Source: JAFGQJ01 sp964495755
GTDB taxonomy: Bacteria; Spirochaetota; Spirochaetia; SZUA-6; DRHE01
Direction of reading: 5' to 3'
Assembly (NCBI GenBank): GCA_964495755.1
Contig: CAZBXU010000225.1
Location: forward strand, 1 to 5,177
Length of the DNA stretch: 5,177 bases
The notes under the pieces were generated by a model that did not search any database, had not been told where the DNA came from, and saw only the letters and a program-made list of their open reading frames with translations. The translations under genes and the position numbers were made by a program. This document shows, in pieces, positions 1 through 5,177 of the stretch. How positions within the stretch are numbered: the stretch's first letter is position 1; every line of letters starts with the position of its first letter.

Positions 1-5
1 GTGCT

Positions 6-26
6 TTGTCCTCGAGAAGAGGACAA
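6..26. repeat. Perfect 8-bp inverted repeat (hairpin) upstream of murB
   Basis: TTGTCCTC at 6-13 is exactly complementary to GAGGACAA at 19-26, with the 5-base loop GAGAA. An AT-rich stretch (TTATTTTATAG) begins about 7 bases downstream. It could be the terminator of a gene lying left of the window, although the T-run is broken by A residues and does not follow the stem directly. It could also be an operator for the murB cluster. A perfect 8-bp stem with a short loop is expected by chance about once in 10 kb, so its position just before the operon matters more than its existence. Confidence 0.5.
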
Positions 27-31
27 TGTAG

Positions 32-63
32 ATTATTTTATAGTTTATATATAGACTCTGCTT
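32..63 (+). promoter_or_regulatory. AT-rich leader of murB, possible promoter region (unresolved)
   Basis: This stretch is strongly AT-rich compared with the GC-rich genes around it and contains overlapping -10-like words: TATAGT (39-44), TATATA (46-51) and TATAGA (50-55). No -35 hexamer near TTGACA lies 16-18 bp upstream of any of them. There is also no Shine-Dalgarno sequence between here and the GTG start at 64. If TATAGA were the -10 box, transcription would begin within a few bases of the GTG, giving a leaderless or nearly leaderless mRNA. The exact promoter cannot be decided from the sequence. Confidence 0.3.
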
Positions 64-1002
64 GTGAGAAAAGTAGGGAAAATCCTGAAAAAAATCAACC
101 TACCCTGCCCCGCTTCTTACGATGAACCGATGAGCCGCCACACCAGTTTTCGCATTGGGGGACCAGCAGAGATATTCGTCACACCTCGAAGCACAGAAGA
201 GCTGGCCCGTACGTACAAGCTGCTCAACGAACAGGAGGTCCCTACATTCATCCTCGGCGCCGGGGCAAACATCCTGGTAGCGGATCGGGGGATTCGTGGT
301 GCAGTGATCGATATGAGCGGCTTTCAGGGATGCAGCCTGTCCCAGACAGATGACGGCGGCACCTTGAACGCTTCAGCCGGGACCCCGATCAGCGATGTCA
401 GCGCCCTTGCCCTGGATCACGGCCTGTCGGGTCTGGAGTTCATATATTCCATGCCGGGAAGCGTGGGCGGTTCTGTCTGGATGAATGCACGCTGCTACAG
501 CCGCTCGATTTCTGAGGTGCTGACCCGGGTGGAGGTCCTCGACGAAACGGGAACAATCGCCGAGATGGAGGTGGATCGGGAGCAGTTCGGCTACAAACGA
601 TCTCCCTTCCAAAATTCGGGTTCCCTGATCCTTGGGGCGACCTTCGCCCTGCTCCCGAGAGATCGAGAACTGATGCAGGAGAGGATGCGGTCGATCAAAC
701 AGGATCGGGAGAACAAGGGACACTTTCTGCATCCCTGCGCCGGATCTATTTTTAAAAACAACAGAGCGTTCGGCAGCCCAACCGGCAAGCTCATCGATTC
801 CCTAAGCCTCAAAGGCACGAGTATCGGAGACGCTCGTGTCTCAGAGCTGCACGGCAACATCATTGTGAATATCGGAAGCGCTCGAGCAGAGGAAGTATTG
901 GAACTAATCCGCCTGCTCGAAACCAAGGTGCGGGAAACTTTCGGTTTCAAGCTGGATCGAGAGATCTTGCTGGTAGGACAGTGGCGGGAGGAGGCAACAT
1001 GA
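64..1002 (+). CDS. murB: UDP-N-acetylenolpyruvoylglucosamine reductase (MurB)
   Basis: MurB is a cytoplasmic flavoenzyme. It reduces UDP-GlcNAc-enolpyruvate to UDP-MurNAc with NADPH, the second committed step of peptidoglycan synthesis. The 312-residue product shows the family signatures in order: SFRIGGPAE (28-36) and LGAGAN (64-69) of the FAD-binding domain, MPGSVGGSV (130-138) then NARCY (141-145), FGYKRSPF (175-182), AGSIFKN (226-232) with the catalytic serine at 228, GKLID (241-245), SELHGN (260-265), and FKLDREI (295-301) with the catalytic acid at Glu300. The length fits the shorter MurB class rather than the longer E. coli type. NARCYS replaces the common NAGAYG. The start is a GTG with no clear Shine-Dalgarno. 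The next in-frame start, ATG at 130, would remove residues just before the RIGG motif and has no better ribosome site. The stop overlaps the mgtE start by 4 bases. Identification is secure; the start is less so. Confidence 0.95.
   Translation: MRKVGKILKKINLPCPASYDEPMSRHTSFRIGGPAEIFVTPRSTEELARTYKLLNEQEVPTFILGAGANILVADRGIRGAVIDMSGFQGCSLSQTDDGGTLNASAGTPISDVSALALDHGLSGLEFIYSMPGSVGGSVWMNARCYSRSISEVLTRVEVLDETGTIAEMEVDREQFGYKRSPFQNSGSLILGATFALLPRDRELMQERMRSIKQDRENKGHFLHPCAGSIFKNNRAFGSPTGKLIDSLSLKGTSIGDARVSELHGNIIVNIGSARAEEVLELIRLLETKVRETFGFKLDREILLVGQWREEAT
986..994 (+). promoter_or_regulatory. Ribosome binding site of mgtE, decides the start codon
   Basis: GGGAGGAGG lies inside the last codons of murB and ends 4 bases before ATG at 999. 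Its first GGGAGG is 7 bases away, an ideal spacing. An in-frame GTG at 981 would add six residues (MAGGGN) but would place this strong Shine-Dalgarno inside the coding region. ATG 999 is therefore the start, giving an ATGA overlap with murB. Confidence 0.85.
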
Positions 1003-2348
1003 CAGGATTCTTGGACAACATGCGGAAATATTTGAAAGACCTCAAGGACCAGGAACTAAAAAAAGCAGTCGCGGAGATCCCGATTAGCGAGCTCATCGAG
1101 ATTTGGGACGATCTGGACGAGGAGGAGGAACTAAAGCTCTTCCGCATCCTGGACCTGGAACGCAAGGTCGATCTGATGGACACCCTGCCAATCTCCAAAC
1201 AGGAGACGCTGATCAAATCTCTTACCGGGGCCCACGCCAAGGCCCTGCTTGCAGAGATGGACCCGGACGACTTGACCGACTTCATTCAGTCGGTTTCCCC
1301 GGAAGTCCGGGAGTCTGTCTGGAATGCCCTGGAGGAGGAAGCCAAAGAGGAAACGCTGTTCCTGCTGAAGTACGACTACGACGACGCCGCCGGTCTGATG
1401 ACCACCCGTTATCTGGCGATCCGTCCCAACCTCAAGGTGGCGCAAGCCCTCGCCTGGGTCCGGAAGAACCTGCACAACGTGGAAACGGCCTACTACATCT
1501 ACGTGCTGGATCCCCTAAAACGCCTGATCGGTGTGGTATCCCTCCGGGATCTCCTGGCCAGCGAGGATGATGATTTGGTTCAGAATGTCATGGTGAAAGA
1601 GGTGATCACCGTATACCAGGATACAGACCAGGAGGAAGCGGCCAAGATTCTCGAAACCTACGACCTTCTCGCCCTGCCAGTTGTGGACCAATCCCACCGG
1701 TTGCTGGGTATCGTCACCTTCGACGATATCATCGATGTAATCCGGGAGGAGCAGACAGAGGATATCTACAAGATGAGCGCCGTGGCCACCAGCCGGTCGA
1801 CTTATCTGGAGAGCTCTGTGTTTGCGCTCATGCGCCGTCGCATTCCCTGGCTGATCGTCCTGTTACTGGCCGCAACCATCACGACCAATGTCATTGCCGG
1901 GTATCGCCACGTCCTTGAGGCGGCGGTAGTGCTGGCCTTTTTCATCCCTATCGTCACCGGAACGGGGGGAAACTCGGGCACCCAATCGGCGACCCTGATG
2001 ATCCGTGGTCTGGCAACCGGGGAGCTGCGTTTCAACGATATCTGGCATATCATCGGTAAAGAAGTTCTTGTGGGGATCCTGATCGGCGTGTGCCTGGGCA
2101 TTCTCACCGTCGTTCGGGCCATGCTCCTTCCTCCCGCTGTCGGCTTGAATGAAGCCCTGGCCGTGGGAACGGCTATGTGCTTCGTGGTTATCGTAGCAAC
2201 GGTGGTGGGAGCGCTGGCACCTCTGATCATCTCCCGGTTGGGCTTCGACCCGGCGGTGATGGCGGGCCCCCTGATGGCCACCCTGATCGATGTATCGGGT
2301 CTGACCATCTACTTCGAAACGGCCAAACTCCTTCTAAGGCTTGCCTGA
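999..2348 (+). CDS. mgtE: Magnesium channel/transporter MgtE
   Basis: MgtE is an inner-membrane Mg2+ channel whose cytosolic part closes the pore when internal Mg2+ is high. The 449-residue product is complete and nearly the size of the Thermus thermophilus protein. An acidic helical N domain (about 20-125) is followed by two CBS domains (about 133-188, from MTTRYLAIRP to SLRDLLA, and 198-250, from MVKEVITVYQ to FDDIID). Next come a plug-like linker helix (about 251-282) and five predicted membrane segments (about 284-301, 306-327, 352-376, 385-413, 417-445). The family motif VTGTGGNSGTQS is at 319-330. Asp431 in the last segment (TLIDVSG) sits where the pore Asp432 of the Thermus protein lies. 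The many acidic residues of the N and CBS domains fit Mg2+ sensing. Overlap with murB (ATGA) and the 3-base gap to the next gene point to coupled translation. No Mg2+ riboswitch can precede it, because the region upstream is murB coding sequence. Confidence 0.96.
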   Translation: MTGFLDNMRKYLKDLKDQELKKAVAEIPISELIEIWDDLDEEEELKLFRILDLERKVDLMDTLPISKQETLIKSLTGAHAKALLAEMDPDDLTDFIQSVSPEVRESVWNALEEEAKEETLFLLKYDYDDAAGLMTTRYLAIRPNLKVAQALAWVRKNLHNVETAYYIYVLDPLKRLIGVVSLRDLLASEDDDLVQNVMVKEVITVYQDTDQEEAAKILETYDLLALPVVDQSHRLLGIVTFDDIIDVIREEQTEDIYKMSAVATSRSTYLESSVFALMRRRIPWLIVLLLAATITTNVIAGYRHVLEAAVVLAFFIPIVTGTGGNSGTQSATLMIRGLATGELRFNDIWHIIGKEVLVGILIGVCLGILTVVRAMLLPPAVGLNEALAVGTAMCFVVIVATVVGALAPLIISRLGFDPAVMAGPLMATLIDVSGLTIYFETAKLLLRLA

Positions 2349-2351
2349 ACC

Positions 2352-3281
2352 ATGATTCTTGTTATCGGCCACAATCCGGATTGGAAGAAGATATACAGGA
2401 TCTCCAGGATGGAGGTGGGTAAGGTCAATCGTCTCGGCGCTTCCGAATTCTTTCCCGCCGGGAAGGGAGCCAATACGGCCCGGGTTCTGCTCGGTTTGGG
2501 GGAACGGGTCCTGCTTCTCAGCTATTTCGGCGGCGATAATGGCAAACGATTTCAAAAAGCCATCCAGGCGGAAGGAATCCCTCATCGCTACGTACCGACG
2601 GTGGGGGAAACCCGAACCTGCACCACGATCCTGGAGGACAATGAAGTTACCACCGAGCTGATCGAGCCCGCCGCCCCGCTCAAACCCGGTGAGGTTACGC
2701 GCTTCGAGAGACGCTTCCGCAAGACCCTGCCCGCGGCAAAACTGTTGGTGATCGCCGGGACATCTCTGCCGGGAACTCCTGTAGATTGCTACAGGAGCTA
2801 TATAGAAGAGGCGAAAAAACGGGGAATCCCCACGATTCTCGACTCCTACCGCACTCACGGCCAAGCAGCACTCCAAGCCTCTCCCGAAGTCCTGAAAATC
2901 AATCTCTACGAGCTGGAAAGCCTGACCGGAGAGGAGCTGGGCGACACGGGCAAACGGAAATCCGCGATCCGGAACGTTCGAGAACAATACGGACTAGACT
3001 GGATCGTCATCACGAGGGGCGGCGAAGGGGTTGAGGGTTACGACGGGCAGCGCCTCCTTCGGGCAACCGCGCCCAGGATCCGTGTGCTGAATCCGATCGG
3101 CAGCGGCGACGCCGTGACAGCCGGCATCGCCCATACCCTGCTGCGCGGGCAGTCCCTCGAAACAGCGCTGCTCAGAGGAACGGCACTCGGCACGGCCAAC
3201 TGCCTGAACCTCTACCCCGGGCGGTTCGAGCGATCGGAGTACGAGGGGCTCCTCGAGGCGGTGGAGGTTCAGCCGTTGTAG
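2352..3281 (+). CDS. PfkB-family hexose-phosphate kinase (LacC/FruK-like)
   Basis: This 309-residue product is the normal size for tagatose-6-phosphate kinase (LacC) and 1-phosphofructokinase (FruK), cytoplasmic ribokinase-fold enzymes that phosphorylate sugar phosphates with Mg-ATP. Visible signatures are PAGKGANTARVL (35-46, usually AGGKG-N), FGGDNG (59-64), GETRTC (85-90) with the phosphate-contacting Arg88, AGTSLPGTP (135-143), LKINLYELE (181-189, usually IKPN-EL), and LNPIGSGDAVTAGI (246-259) with Asp253 as catalytic base and GSG as anion hole. The N-terminus reads GHNPDWKK (6-13). The family has NPxxD here, and the Asp that binds the sugar is replaced by Lys12, so the substrate cannot be assigned safely. 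The start at ATG 2352 fits the family N-terminus, but only a weak AAGG (2336-2339) lies upstream, so it probably depends on coupling to mgtE. A 9-bp inverted repeat lies within the gene. Family assignment is firm; substrate is unknown. Confidence 0.88.
   Translation: MILVIGHNPDWKKIYRISRMEVGKVNRLGASEFFPAGKGANTARVLLGLGERVLLLSYFGGDNGKRFQKAIQAEGIPHRYVPTVGETRTCTTILEDNEVTTELIEPAAPLKPGEVTRFERRFRKTLPAAKLLVIAGTSLPGTPVDCYRSYIEEAKKRGIPTILDSYRTHGQAALQASPEVLKINLYELESLTGEELGDTGKRKSAIRNVREQYGLDWIVITRGGEGVEGYDGQRLLRATAPRIRVLNPIGSGDAVTAGIAHTLLRGQSLETALLRGTALGTANCLNLYPGRFERSEYEGLLEAVEVQPL
2776..2797. repeat. Perfect 9-bp inverted repeat inside the kinase gene
   Basis: CTCCTGTAG at 2776-2784 is exactly complementary to CTACAGGAG at 2789-2797, separated by the 4-base loop ATTG. 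It would form a stable RNA hairpin in mid-gene, over codons for residues around 142-149. No T-run follows, so it does not look like an intrinsic terminator. By rough estimate a perfect 9-bp stem with a short loop is expected about 0.1 times in a window of this size. Confidence 0.6.
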
Positions 3282-3315
3282 AGCTTGATTCGAAGACTCG
3301 AAACTTTTCAGGGGA
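3282..3315. terminator. Weak candidate bidirectional terminator between convergent genes
   Basis: The 34-bp gap separates the stops of the kinase gene and the minus-strand gene. It contains a short hairpin, TTCGA (3289-3293) with TCGAA (3298-3302) and loop AGAC, followed by ACTTTTC on the plus strand. An outer pairing of TTGAT (3285-3289) with ATCAA (3315-3319) competes for T3289. The stem is only 5 bp and the T-run only 4, so as an intrinsic terminator this is weak. Termination is expected between convergent genes, and this is the only candidate I can see here. Confidence 0.25.
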
Positions 3316-4713
3316 TCAACGCGACCAGGTTGTTTCCGCTTCCCACCCTATACAAAGAGAGAGAAGATCAAAAAAATTTAATCCACCTTGAACTTGATCC
3401 AGGCGCTTGAACGGCAAGGCCCGCCGGGTCTCCACGCGGACATACAACCGTTTGGCCTCCCCCTTCAGCTCGACATCGGCGGATAGGTGCCAGCCGAGGG
3501 TTGGCCGTGACTGCAGCTCCATCTCCAGCTCGACCCGTCCCCACACTGGATCGAGGGCCCACAAAAGCCTGAGATCCCTCTCCCATCCGTTTTCCGAGCC
3601 CCATTCAGCAGCCATCCCTGCTGAAAGCTCCCAGAGGTGCCAGTCGAGGGTTCCACCGCCTTCCAGGCAGAGCCCTTGCTCCGGAAAACCACTGGAAGAC
3701 CATCGCCGCTCCATCTCTGCTTCAGCGTGGAGGTGCAGCAGGCAGCGAGAGGCGGCGCGTCGGGTAGCCACCGCCCCCAGGGCAATCAGATCGCGGCTTT
3801 CCCGGAACGGCGCGGGGATTAGGGGCAACCGGTAGATCTCTCTGCGGTAGCTCCCGAACAGTCGGGAGGACCGACCGTACCATACCAATCTTGTGGCAAA
3901 GATCCACTGAAGATCCCCCGAACGGCCCTCTGGAGTGAGGAAGTGATCCGTACAATGTCCGATCAGGAGGATAATTTCCGAGCGCCGACTTGTCCAGGTT
4001 GCGCGCAGGGAATACACAGCCCCCGGAAGTACCCGCTGAGCCCCCGAAACGGAGGCGGACAGGTACAGCGAGACCGGCTGTAGATCAAAGGCAAAAGATC
4101 CGGCCAGGTGGCTGAGCAAGCCTCCTGCAAAGGGAGGCGGGTCGACAAACCATGATTCCTCTCCTCCGCCCCGCAGCTGATCCGAAGGATTGGAGAGCAA
4201 GCCCAGTAGCTCAACCGCCGCCCTCCCCCCAAACGACAACCCGATCAGGCTCCCCACCTGGGCTCCAACGTCCTCTCTGTACAGAACAAAACATTCCCAA
4301 TGCCGTGGGATGACTGCCAGGACTACCCCGCTTCTGCCGCCTATGTCCGATCCGATATCCAGCGCTACTTCAGTTGACTCTGAAAAAACACCGCTCCCGG
4401 CACCGTGGGCAAGGGGATTGTAGAGCTGAGGGAGGATCCCACCGAGGGCGACCGGACCGGCGGTTACCACGGGAGTGGCAATCCCCAGCGTCCATTGGTC
4501 CGGATGCAGCACGGGATCACCGGTGCTTCGATTCTCGATATACACAAAACGGCTCTGAGGACGATCGAGCAGAATACGGGTTTGTATCCTCTGCAGCTCT
4601 ACAAGCTCTGTTCTCAGCACCGCCGAGATGTCTTCGCACCGGATAAAGGAAACCGGCAGAAGATAGAAGATGAATCCCAGAACCGGAACTATGGCCGACT
4701 TGCGGTGTGTCAC
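3316..4713 (-). CDS. Unrecognised exported protein, possible beta-rich envelope protein
   Basis: I do not recognise this 465-residue protein. Its N-terminus is a good Sec signal or anchor: charged THRK, a hydrophobic core at about 7-24 (AIVPVLGFIFYLLPVSFI), then RCED, where signal peptidase I could cut after Cys26. FIRC is not a proper lipobox. The rest has no further long hydrophobic helix. It shows many alternating polar/apolar stretches rich in Trp, Tyr, Leu, Arg and Glu, for example around 356-372, 378-401 and 405-429, resembling antiparallel beta strands. A Gly-rich part near 80-130 contains GGILPQLYNPL and GVFSESTEVALDIG. The last residue is Arg, not the aromatic typical of many outer-membrane barrels. 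The start is GTG 4713, the only common start codon after the in-frame stop at 4747-4749, with no Shine-Dalgarno. It converges on the kinase gene and diverges from ackA, so it is probably transcribed alone. A real gene is supported by length, signal peptide and composition. Confidence 0.78.
   Translation of the reverse strand: MTHRKSAIVPVLGFIFYLLPVSFIRCEDISAVLRTELVELQRIQTRILLDRPQSRFVYIENRSTGDPVLHPDQWTLGIATPVVTAGPVALGGILPQLYNPLAHGAGSGVFSESTEVALDIGSDIGGRSGVVLAVIPRHWECFVLYREDVGAQVGSLIGLSFGGRAAVELLGLLSNPSDQLRGGGEESWFVDPPPFAGGLLSHLAGSFAFDLQPVSLYLSASVSGAQRVLPGAVYSLRATWTSRRSEIILLIGHCTDHFLTPEGRSGDLQWIFATRLVWYGRSSRLFGSYRREIYRLPLIPAPFRESRDLIALGAVATRRAASRCLLHLHAEAEMERRWSSSGFPEQGLCLEGGGTLDWHLWELSAGMAAEWGSENGWERDLRLLWALDPVWGRVELEMELQSRPTLGWHLSADVELKGEAKRLYVRVETRRALPFKRLDQVQGGLNFFDLLSLCIGWEAETTWSR
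3604..3625. repeat. Perfect 8-bp inverted repeat inside the exported-protein gene
   Basis: TTCAGCAG at 3604-3611 pairs exactly with CTGCTGAA at 3618-3625 across a 6-base loop (CCATCC). It lies over codons of the Ser-Ala-Gly-Met-Ala-Ala-Glu stretch of the minus-strand protein, where alternating Ala/Ser codons can make such symmetry by chance. No T-run follows on either strand. Confidence 0.4.
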
Positions 4714-4826
4714 AAGGATTGATGTGCAAATGCCATGCCAGAGAGATCAAGGCGGCTGCGGGCCGTGGAAACCCTGATTTACACCTATTTACAATTGACC
4801 TTTGAACACGGATCCATGGAGATCCT

Positions 4827-4836
4827 GCCCGCGGGC
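4827..4836. promoter_or_regulatory. 10-bp GC palindrome upstream of the ackA promoter
   Basis: GCCCGCGGGC is a perfect 10-bp palindrome, one base before a second palindrome that abuts the ackA -35 box. A further 8-bp palindrome, TCCATGGA, lies at 4813-4820. Their clustering in the divergent intergenic region suggests possible regulator binding, but no known operator consensus is matched. Confidence 0.35.
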
Positions 4837-4837
4837 C

Positions 4838-4847
4838 TCAGCGCTGA
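4838..4847. promoter_or_regulatory. 10-bp palindrome abutting the ackA -35 box, possible operator
   Basis: TCAGCGCTGA is perfectly self-complementary over 10 bp, and its last base touches the first base of TTGACA at 4848. The position suits a dimeric regulator that would either contact RNA polymerase or hinder it. I cannot name the regulator. Confidence 0.4.
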
Positions 4848-4876
4848 TTGACAGATGCCGGCGCGGTCTTTATAGT
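4848..4876 (+). promoter_or_regulatory. Sigma-70-type promoter of ackA
   Basis: TTGACA at 4848-4853 is a perfect -35 hexamer. TATAGT at 4871-4876 matches the TATAAT consensus at five of six positions. The spacer is exactly 17 bp. Transcription would start near 4883, giving an untranslated leader of about 30 bases that contains the ribosome site at 4901-4904. This is the best promoter in the window and implies strong expression of ackA unless repressed. Confidence 0.8.
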
Positions 4877-4900
4877 GCAGCCGAAACCTTTTGGGCAATC

Positions 4901-4904
4901 GGAG
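4901..4904 (+). promoter_or_regulatory. Ribosome binding site of ackA
   Basis: GGAG lies 7 bases before ATG 4912. It supports this codon as the start of acetate kinase, consistent with the family N-terminus beginning two to three residues before the ILTLN strand. Confidence 0.7.
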
Positions 4905-4911
4905 TCAGATT

Positions 4912-5177
4912 ATGGATATCCTTACACTAAACTGCGGGAGCTCCTCGCTGAAATACCAGCTGTACGACTGGGACTGCCGGGAAGTTCTGGCCAAAGGAAT
5001 CGTGGAGCGGGTAACCGTGGGCGGTTCGTTCATCGAGCACTACGCCAAAGGCAAAGGCACCGTTAAGAAGGAGAAGGACTGTCCCGACCACAGGGTGGCT
5101 CTCGAGCTGATTATCGAGACTCTGACCGATCCGAAGATCGGAGCGATCGGCGACCTGGGAGAGATCAAGGCGGTGGG
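4912..5177 (+). CDS. ackA: Acetate kinase, N-terminal part (runs off the window)
   Basis: Acetate kinase is a cytoplasmic ASKHA-fold enzyme that interconverts acetyl phosphate + ADP and acetate + ATP, the ATP-yielding step of acetate fermentation (with phosphotransacetylase). Only the first 88 codons of about 400 are present; the frame stays open to the window end. The start reads MDILTLNCGSSSLKYQLYD, the family's first signature, with Asn7 (metal/phosphate site), the Ser10-Ser12 run and Lys14. Further matches are the VLAKG-VERV segment (about 25-34), CPDHRVALELIIETL (57-71) and the closing GEIKAVG (82-88), just where the family's GHRVVHGG motif should follow. Cys8 stands where many homologues have Ala or Ser, a known variation. 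ATG 4912 has GGAG at 7 bases and a near-consensus promoter upstream. The gene is divergent from the exported-protein gene. Identification is secure. Confidence 0.95.
   Translation, partial: MDILTLNCGSSSLKYQLYDWDCREVLAKGIVERVTVGGSFIEHYAKGKGTVKKEKDCPDHRVALELIIETLTDPKIGAIGDLGEIKAV

Noticed and set aside
1..54. Possible C-terminal tail of an upstream plus-strand gene (17 codons open from base 1, ending at TAG 52-54)
   Set aside because: It is too short to judge, resembles no known protein end, and overlaps the AT-rich leader and hairpin. It cannot be told from random open frame.
981..998. GTG 981 as the start of mgtE, adding MAGGGN
   Set aside because: The strong Shine-Dalgarno GGGAGGAGG at 986-994 would lie inside the coding region, and ATG 999 is at ideal spacing from it. 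The extra residues are just the translated ribosome site.
1802..2308. 168-codon minus-strand frame opposite mgtE
   Set aside because: It lies wholly opposite the membrane domain of a secure mgtE. The Arg/Thr/Pro-rich low-complexity sequence is a shadow.
3407..3835. 142-codon plus-strand frame opposite the exported-protein gene
   Set aside because: The Ser/Arg/Pro-rich composition is typical of an antisense shadow in GC-rich DNA. It has no ribosome site, and the minus-strand frame is longer with a signal peptide.
4120..4138. 6-bp inverted repeat GCCTCC/GGAGGC with a 7-base loop
   Set aside because: Stems this short are common by chance in GC-rich coding sequence, and there is no supporting context.
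4630..4640. Lipoprotein signal in the exported protein (Cys26)
   Set aside because: The residues before Cys26 are Phe-Ile-Arg. Arg just before the cysteine does not fit a lipobox, even the relaxed spirochaetal form.
4786..4814. Minus-strand promoter for the exported-protein gene (TAAATA at 4791-4786)
   Set aside because: No acceptable -35 hexamer lies 16-18 bp upstream on that strand, and the -10 match is only moderate.
4848..5066. 72-codon plus-strand frame overlapping the ackA start
   Set aside because: It begins with TTG inside the TTGACA promoter box, lies over the 5' end of acetate kinase in another frame, and has no ribosome site.

Overview
The window is an ordinary chromosomal segment of a moderately GC-rich bacterium (upper 50s % GC by eye, not computed). 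It holds four complete genes and the beginning of a fifth. I see no rRNA, tRNA, CRISPR array, insertion sequence or phage gene. A spirochaete (Spirochaeta/Treponema relatives) is my best guess. The guess rests on remembered resemblance of the MurB variant motifs (NARCY; FKNNRAFG-PTGK), the acetate kinase N-terminus, and an unrecognised exported protein of a kind I associate with that phylum. This is inference, not a database result.

Left part, plus strand (64-3281): a tight three-gene cluster. murB (peptidoglycan precursor reductase) overlaps mgtE (CBS-gated Mg2+ channel) by the 4 bases ATGA. mgtE is followed after 3 bases by a PfkB-family sugar-phosphate kinase of the LacC/FruK type. The spacing implies one transcript and coupling of mgtE translation to murB. 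The products are a cytoplasmic cell-wall enzyme, an inner-membrane Mg2+ channel and a cytoplasmic Mg-ATP-dependent kinase. They share no obvious pathway, so this looks like a housekeeping cluster. The 63 bases before murB are AT-rich and carry a perfect 8-bp hairpin.

Middle (3282-4713): a 34-bp gap separates the kinase from a convergent minus-strand gene. That gene encodes a 465-residue protein with a signal peptide and many amphipathic beta-like segments. I do not recognise it; an envelope or outer-membrane protein is plausible.

Right part (4714-5177): a 198-bp intergenic region lies between that gene and the divergent ackA (acetate kinase), which runs off the window after 88 codons. The region holds a near-consensus sigma-70 promoter for ackA (TTGACA, 17 bp, TATAGT). 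Two perfect 10-bp palindromes sit just upstream of it, one of them abutting the -35 box. AckA makes ATP from acetyl phosphate during fermentation, which fits a strong promoter in a fermentative organism.

I found no clear new biological system. The points most worth a second look are the unidentified exported protein, the palindromes at the ackA promoter, and the kinase, which lacks the family's usual substrate-binding aspartate.
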